Assembly (NCBI GenBank): GCA_025356335.1
Contig: JANXUF010000041.1
Location: 1 to 64,000 of the forward strand
Origin: Actinomycetes bacterium
Lineage (GTDB): Bacteria; Actinomycetota; Acidimicrobiia; Acidimicrobiales; Ilumatobacteraceae
Length of the DNA stretch: 64,000 nt
Direction: 5' to 3'
In this document: piece by piece, positions 60,475 through 64,000 of the stretch
Position numbering within the stretch: the stretch's first letter is position 1
Layout: each line of letters starts with the position of its first letter
Made by a program: the position numbers and the translations under genes
The notes under the pieces: model-generated
Database searches by the model: none
What the model saw: only the letters and a program-made list of their open reading frames with translations
Told to the model about the DNA's origin: nothing

Positions 60475-62460
60475 TTATGACGTCCGACGCGACTCAGTGA
60501 CGAAGTCGGAGAGATCGGCGTGACGCGTGCGTTCGAACGTGTCGACGTTGCGGTACGGAACGTTGACGACGACTCTCCCTCGTGCGTTGCGGTAGTACGT
60601 CTCCATCCCGGGATGCGTCCACACCATTCGCTCGTGTGCACGATCGATCGCCTCGTTGTAGGCGTCGTGGACGTCAGCTCGGCATTCGATCGCGCCGATG
60701 TCGTCGGCGAACATCTGGCGCAGCAGATCCGTGATGTAGTTCATCTGCATCTCGATGAGGAAGATCAAGCTGCCGCCGTGGCCCGCCTGGGTGTTCGGGC
60801 CGTAGAGCACGAAGAGATTCGGGAAATCGGGGATCGTCATGCCGATGTACGCACGCGCATCATCGTCCGACCAGGTGTCACGGAGCGAACGACCGGAGCG
60901 TCCACGGATCTCGTAGGTGGAGAGGAACCGCAGGACATCGAAGCCGGTCGCGACGACGAGTACGTCCGCCCCGAACTCACGCCCGTCCTCGACGACCACG
61001 CCGTCGGCGGTGACAGCGGCGATCCGATCGGTGACGAGTTCTACATTGTCGTTCGTCAGCATCCTGTACCAGCCGTTGTCCATCAGCATGCGTTTGCCGA
61101 ACGGCGGGTATGCCGGCACGATCTTGTCGAGGAGGTCGGTGCGATCGCCGACCTCGGACCTGATGTACCGGGTGAAGAATTCTCGATGCCCGTCGTTGAT
61201 CGCGTTGAGCGACCGTTCGGGGTGCTGCCACGAATCGTCCTTCTGCAGCGAAGGAAAGACGCGATCGTTGAACGTCCATCCGAGGCGAACGCGGTACCAC
61301 GCCCGATAGTGCGGAACCTCACGGAGTAGAAACCTGATCGGTTCAGGAACAGCCGTGCGGAAGTGTTCGAACGGCGCAGCCCACTGAGGTGACCGCTGGA
61401 AGATCGTCAGTGATTCGACGATCGGCTGGATCTCCGGCGCCGTCTGCATGGCGCTCGCGCCGTTACCGATGATCACCACTCGCTTGCCGGTGAGATCGAG
61501 GTCGTCAGGCCATGCCGCTGTGTGGAACATCGGACCCTCGAACTGATCGAGACCGGCGATATCCGGCATCTTCAGCGGGTTGAAGATGCCGACGGCGCTG
61601 AACAACACGTTGCATCGCAGCGTCTCGGTCGTGCCGTCATCGTTGCGGATGTCGACGGCCCAGCGCTGTTCGTCCTCGACGTACGCAGCCGACTCGACGG
61701 ACGTCGCGAACCGAATATGGCGTCGCAGGTCGAAGAGGTCAGCGACGTGACCGAGGTAGGCGTGAAGCTCGTCCCTGAGCGAAAAGTACTGCGTCCAGTC
61801 GTACGGCGCAAACGAATACGAGTACAGGTGATTCGGCGTGTCGACACCGGCGCCCGGGTAGTGGTTCTCCTGCCAGACACCGCCGACGTCCGGCTGGCGT
61901 TCGATGATCGAGTAGTTGACGCCTGCTCGCTGCAGCGCAACGGCAGCGCACATCCCCGACACTCCGGCACCGATGATCACCGCCTCGAACCCCGCTGGGA
62001 CTCGAAAATCCGATGACACATCCGATGACACATCCGATGACGCATCCGATGACGCATCCGATGACGGCTCCGGCGGCAATCCGAGCTGTGCCTTGGTCAT
62101 CGGGCCGTATTCCGCTGGAACGTCCTCTCCCATCGCCCAGCTCAGCATCTCGACGAGCAACGACGGTGACGGGTCGGCAATGGCGACCGGGCGGCCCTTG
62201 CGCCATGCCTCGATGGCCTCGAGCGCTGCTGCGCGAACCTCGGCGACGATTTCCTCCGGCAGGCCTCCGGTGTCGTTGTCGCCCATGCCACGAGCACGCA
62301 CGGGGCGAAACGGGTCCGCCATCCATTTCCGCTCACCCGTCAATTGCACGAGCACCATCAGCAGCGTCGGAACGTTGGCGATCTCCATCGCTTGCTGCAG
62401 TGTGGCCAGGTCCCAGCCAGACGTATCCGCTCCACCACCTTTGGGTTGCTCGTCGATCAT
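60475..62460 (-). CDS. Baeyer-Villiger-type flavin monooxygenase
   Basis: The 661-residue protein has an N-terminal helical extension (1-130), a low-complexity SSD-repeat linker (about 133-151), and the flavin domain from 158. The FAD motif is GAGVSGMC (164-171), the NADPH motif is IGNGASAMQ, and the Baeyer-Villiger fingerprint FEGPMFHTAAWP is at 307-318. Such enzymes insert an oxygen next to a ketone carbonyl, often in steroid or terpene breakdown. ATG 62460 has GGAGG 5 bases upstream. It is divergent from the serine hydrolase gene, which may open the ester product; that link is inference. Confidence 0.9.
   Translation of the reverse strand: MIDEQPKGGGADTSGWDLATLQQAMEIANVPTLLMVLVQLTGERKWMADPFRPVRARGMGDNDTGGLPEEIVAEVRAAALEAIEAWRKGRPVAIADPSPSLLVEMLSWAMGEDVPAEYGPMTKAQLGLPPEPSSDASSDASSDVSSDVSSDFRVPAGFEAVIIGAGVSGMCAAVALQRAGVNYSIIERQPDVGGVWQENHYPGAGVDTPNHLYSYSFAPYDWTQYFSLRDELHAYLGHVADLFDLRRHIRFATSVESAAYVEDEQRWAVDIRNDDGTTETLRCNVLFSAVGIFNPLKMPDIAGLDQFEGPMFHTAAWPDDLDLTGKRVVIIGNGASAMQTAPEIQPIVESLTIFQRSPQWAAPFEHFRTAVPEPIRFLLREVPHYRAWYRVRLGWTFNDRVFPSLQKDDSWQHPERSLNAINDGHREFFTRYIRSEVGDRTDLLDKIVPAYPPFGKRMLMDNGWYRMLTNDNVELVTDRIAAVTADGVVVEDGREFGADVLVVATGFDVLRFLSTYEIRGRSGRSLRDTWSDDDARAYIGMTIPDFPNLFVLYGPNTQAGHGGSLIFLIEMQMNYITDLLRQMFADDIGAIECRADVHDAYNEAIDRAHERMVWTHPGMETYYRNARGRVVVNVPYRNVDTFERTRHADLSDFVTESRRTS
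62009..62068 (-). repeat. 12-bp tandem repeat, five copies
   Basis: Five near-identical 12-base units (first TCCGATGACACA on the plus strand at 62009) encode the SSDASSDV-like linker of the monooxygenase. All copies are in frame, so length change would only alter the linker. Confidence 0.88.
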
Positions 62461-62579
62461 CGTGCCTCCAGTTGCCGTGTAGCGGATGACGGTGCGTCCC
62501 GACATGCGTCCGTCGCCGGACATCGACCAGTATCGCGACACCGGGTCGGCGAATCGCTGCCAGACGGAGGACCGAGTTG

Positions 62580-63773
62580 ATGACGACGATCGAACGTGCC
62601 GTACCGACCGGGCAGGTGCACGGGCAGTACGACGATCTTTTCGCTCCGGTGATCGACGAGTTCGTCCGCAACTTTGCCGAGCGGCGCGAAGTCGGTGCGT
62701 CGCTGTGCATCACCCACGACGGACGCACCGTCGTCGACGTCTGGGGCGGGACGGCGGACGCCGCCAGTTCGCGTCCGTGGACGAGCGAGACGATGTCGAT
62801 CGTCTACAGCTGCACCAAGGGAGCGACCGCACTGTGCGCGCACGTATTGGCCTCGCAGGGCAAGTTGGACATCGAGGCGCCCGTCGCCGAGTACTGGCCG
62901 GAATTCGCCATCCGGGGTAAGGAACGAGCGACGGTCCGGATGATGCTCGACCACTCTGTCGGCGTTCCGGTGTTCCGTGACCCGGTCGAGCGCGGTGAGT
63001 TCTACGACTGGAACAGGGTGATCGACCGCCTCGAAGCGGAGCAGCCGTTCTGGGAGCCCGGGACGCGCAACGGCTATCACATGATCAATTTCGGCTGGAC
63101 CGTCGGTGAACTCGTCCGCCGTGTTGCTGGGCAATCGCTCGGTTCGTTCTTCCGGACGGCAATCGCCGAGCCATTGGGTCTCGACTTCTGGATCGGGCTG
63201 CCGGAATCACTCGAGGGGCGTGTCGCACCGATGATTCCCTATGTGCGATCCAAAGGCGAGCCGCTTTCGGAGTTCGCGCTGACACTGCTGAACGAGCCAA
63301 CCTCGATCCCGGCGCTCGCCGTCGCCAACATGTCATCGGTGAATGCAAACAGCAGGGAGTATCACGCCGCCGAGATCGGCGGAGCCGGCGGCATCACCAA
63401 CGCCCGTGGCCTCGCCGGGATGTACACGCCGCTCGCAGCGGGCGGCGGGATGCTGGTCGACACGGCGACGCTGCAGCGGATGCGCCGGGTGTCATCGGCG
63501 ACGAACTGCGACGCAACGCTGCGGATGGCGACGCGTTTCGCCCTCGGTTTCATGGTCAGGATGGACAACCGCGACAAGCGCCAGAAGGACTCCGTGGTGA
63601 TCCCGGACGGGGCGTTCGGCCACGTCGGCGCCGGCGGCAGTATCGGCTTCGCCGATCCGGCGCAGGCAATCAGTTTCGGGTACACGATGAACCGCATGGG
63701 ACCAGGAATACTGCTCAACGAGCGCGGCCAATCACTGATCGACGCGACGTATCGGGTACTCGATCGCGACTGA
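62580..63773 (+). CDS. Serine beta-lactamase-like hydrolase (class C/EstB family)
   Basis: The 397-residue protein has the penicilloyl-serine fold: Ser77-Cys-Thr-Lys80 (SCTK motif), a Tyr in GYHMINFGWTVGEL, and HVGAGGSIGF near the C-terminus as the third motif. Members hydrolyse esters, lactones or peptides rather than beta-lactams in many cases. ATG 62580 is chosen over TTG 62577. It is divergent from the Baeyer-Villiger monooxygenase, whose lactone or ester product could be its substrate. Confidence 0.88.
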   Translation: MTTIERAVPTGQVHGQYDDLFAPVIDEFVRNFAERREVGASLCITHDGRTVVDVWGGTADAASSRPWTSETMSIVYSCTKGATALCAHVLASQGKLDIEAPVAEYWPEFAIRGKERATVRMMLDHSVGVPVFRDPVERGEFYDWNRVIDRLEAEQPFWEPGTRNGYHMINFGWTVGELVRRVAGQSLGSFFRTAIAEPLGLDFWIGLPESLEGRVAPMIPYVRSKGEPLSEFALTLLNEPTSIPALAVANMSSVNANSREYHAAEIGGAGGITNARGLAGMYTPLAAGGGMLVDTATLQRMRRVSSATNCDATLRMATRFALGFMVRMDNRDKRQKDSVVIPDGAFGHVGAGGSIGFADPAQAISFGYTMNRMGPGILLNERGQSLIDATYRVLDRD

Positions 63774-63810
63774 CGTTCGACGAGACTGAGGATCCACCGC
63801 CGCTGATCTC

Positions 63811-63999
63811 TCAGAGCCGGCGCATTCTCGCTTCGACCCGGTCGAGAAACGCGGTTCGTGCGGGCGCATCGAGGCGATCGATGTCGTACAGCGCGATCCA
63901 CGTACATCGTGCGAGTCGGTTGCACATCGGGCGGATCGACCTGCTGATGACGCGCTTGCCGCCTTCGCCCTCGATGGCGTTCGTGTACTTCGCAGACCC
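63811..63999 (-). CDS. C-terminal part of an unknown protein, truncated by the window edge
   Basis: The minus strand from the right edge is open for 62 codons and ends with TGA at 63811. The visible end includes IEGEGGKRVISRSIRP then LARCTWIALYDIDRLDAPAR and VEARMRRL. Codon use and composition look coding. I do not recognise a family from this fragment, and the start lies outside the window. Confidence 0.5.
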   Translation of the reverse strand, partial: GSAKYTNAIEGEGGKRVISRSIRPMCNRLARCTWIALYDIDRLDAPARTAFLDRVEARMRRL

Positions 64000-64000
64000 G

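Overview
This window is high-GC DNA with many GTG starts, very short intergenic gaps, ATGA or GTGA stop-start overlaps, and several genes whose start codon lies 6-11 bases after a TANNNT -10 box (leaderless style). Together with a homodimeric-type pyruvate dehydrogenase E1, a CeoB/CeoC-type TrkA pair, Ku plus a stand-alone LigD-type polymerase, a SARP-type regulator, an LPATG surface protein and a Huc-type hydrogenase, this points to an actinobacterium. The class Acidimicrobiia is my best guess, but that is inference from gene content. I saw no rRNA, tRNA, CRISPR array or insertion sequence.

Bases 1-16.8 kb form a cell-surface glycan region. It holds four glycosyltransferases, a YfhO-like membrane protein, two short coiled-coil proteins, a secreted lectin-like repeat protein, an alpha/beta hydrolase lacking the usual nucleophile, and the sugar-nucleotide enzymes Gmd, GalE, Ugd and a UDP-glucuronate decarboxylase. 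It is interrupted at 9.8-13.2 kb by a PAS/HisKA_3 protein without an ATPase domain, an HhH-GPD protein, a DUF433/DUF5615 toxin-antitoxin-like pair whose DUF5615 gene carries two single-base frameshifts, and a 43-codon duplicated fragment of the HhH-GPD gene.

Bases 16.8-35.7 kb are mostly housekeeping: aceE, rnhA, argJ, a divergent marR/yceI pair with a clear promoter-operator, a TIGR01777-type epimerase, a Pro-rich membrane protein, and a K+ cluster (KimA/Rv2690c-like permease, two TrkA proteins, an OB-fold protein). The lpd - E2 acyltransferase - lipB::lipA operon follows; in it octanoyltransferase and lipoyl synthase are fused in one 585-residue protein. Enzyme and cofactor supply for the 2-oxoacid dehydrogenases is thus encoded in the same neighbourhood as aceE. 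An LPATG-anchored Cys-rich repeat protein ends this part.

Bases 36.1-52.5 kb are the most notable region: a complete group 2a [NiFe] hydrogenase locus of the Huc (high-affinity, atmospheric H2) type. A leftward arm carries an HxlR-SARP fusion regulator, hypB, hypA and an AraC-type regulator. A rightward operon of 13 tightly packed genes carries hucM, hucS, hucL, the maturation protease, two small unknown proteins, a TPR protein, a NifU-Rieske protein (HucE-like), an NHL-repeat propeller, and hypF, hypC, hypD, hypE. Together they encode the catalytic dimer, its quinone-delivery scaffold, a candidate electron carrier, Ni insertion and Fe(CN)2CO synthesis.

Bases 52.7-64.0 kb are a mix: an MFS exporter, an M24 peptidase, a lipoprotein, a membrane protein, ku and a LigD-Pol gene (NHEJ), an acyl-CoA carboxyltransferase, a Baeyer-Villiger-type monooxygenase, a serine beta-lactamase-like hydrolase and a truncated gene at the right edge.
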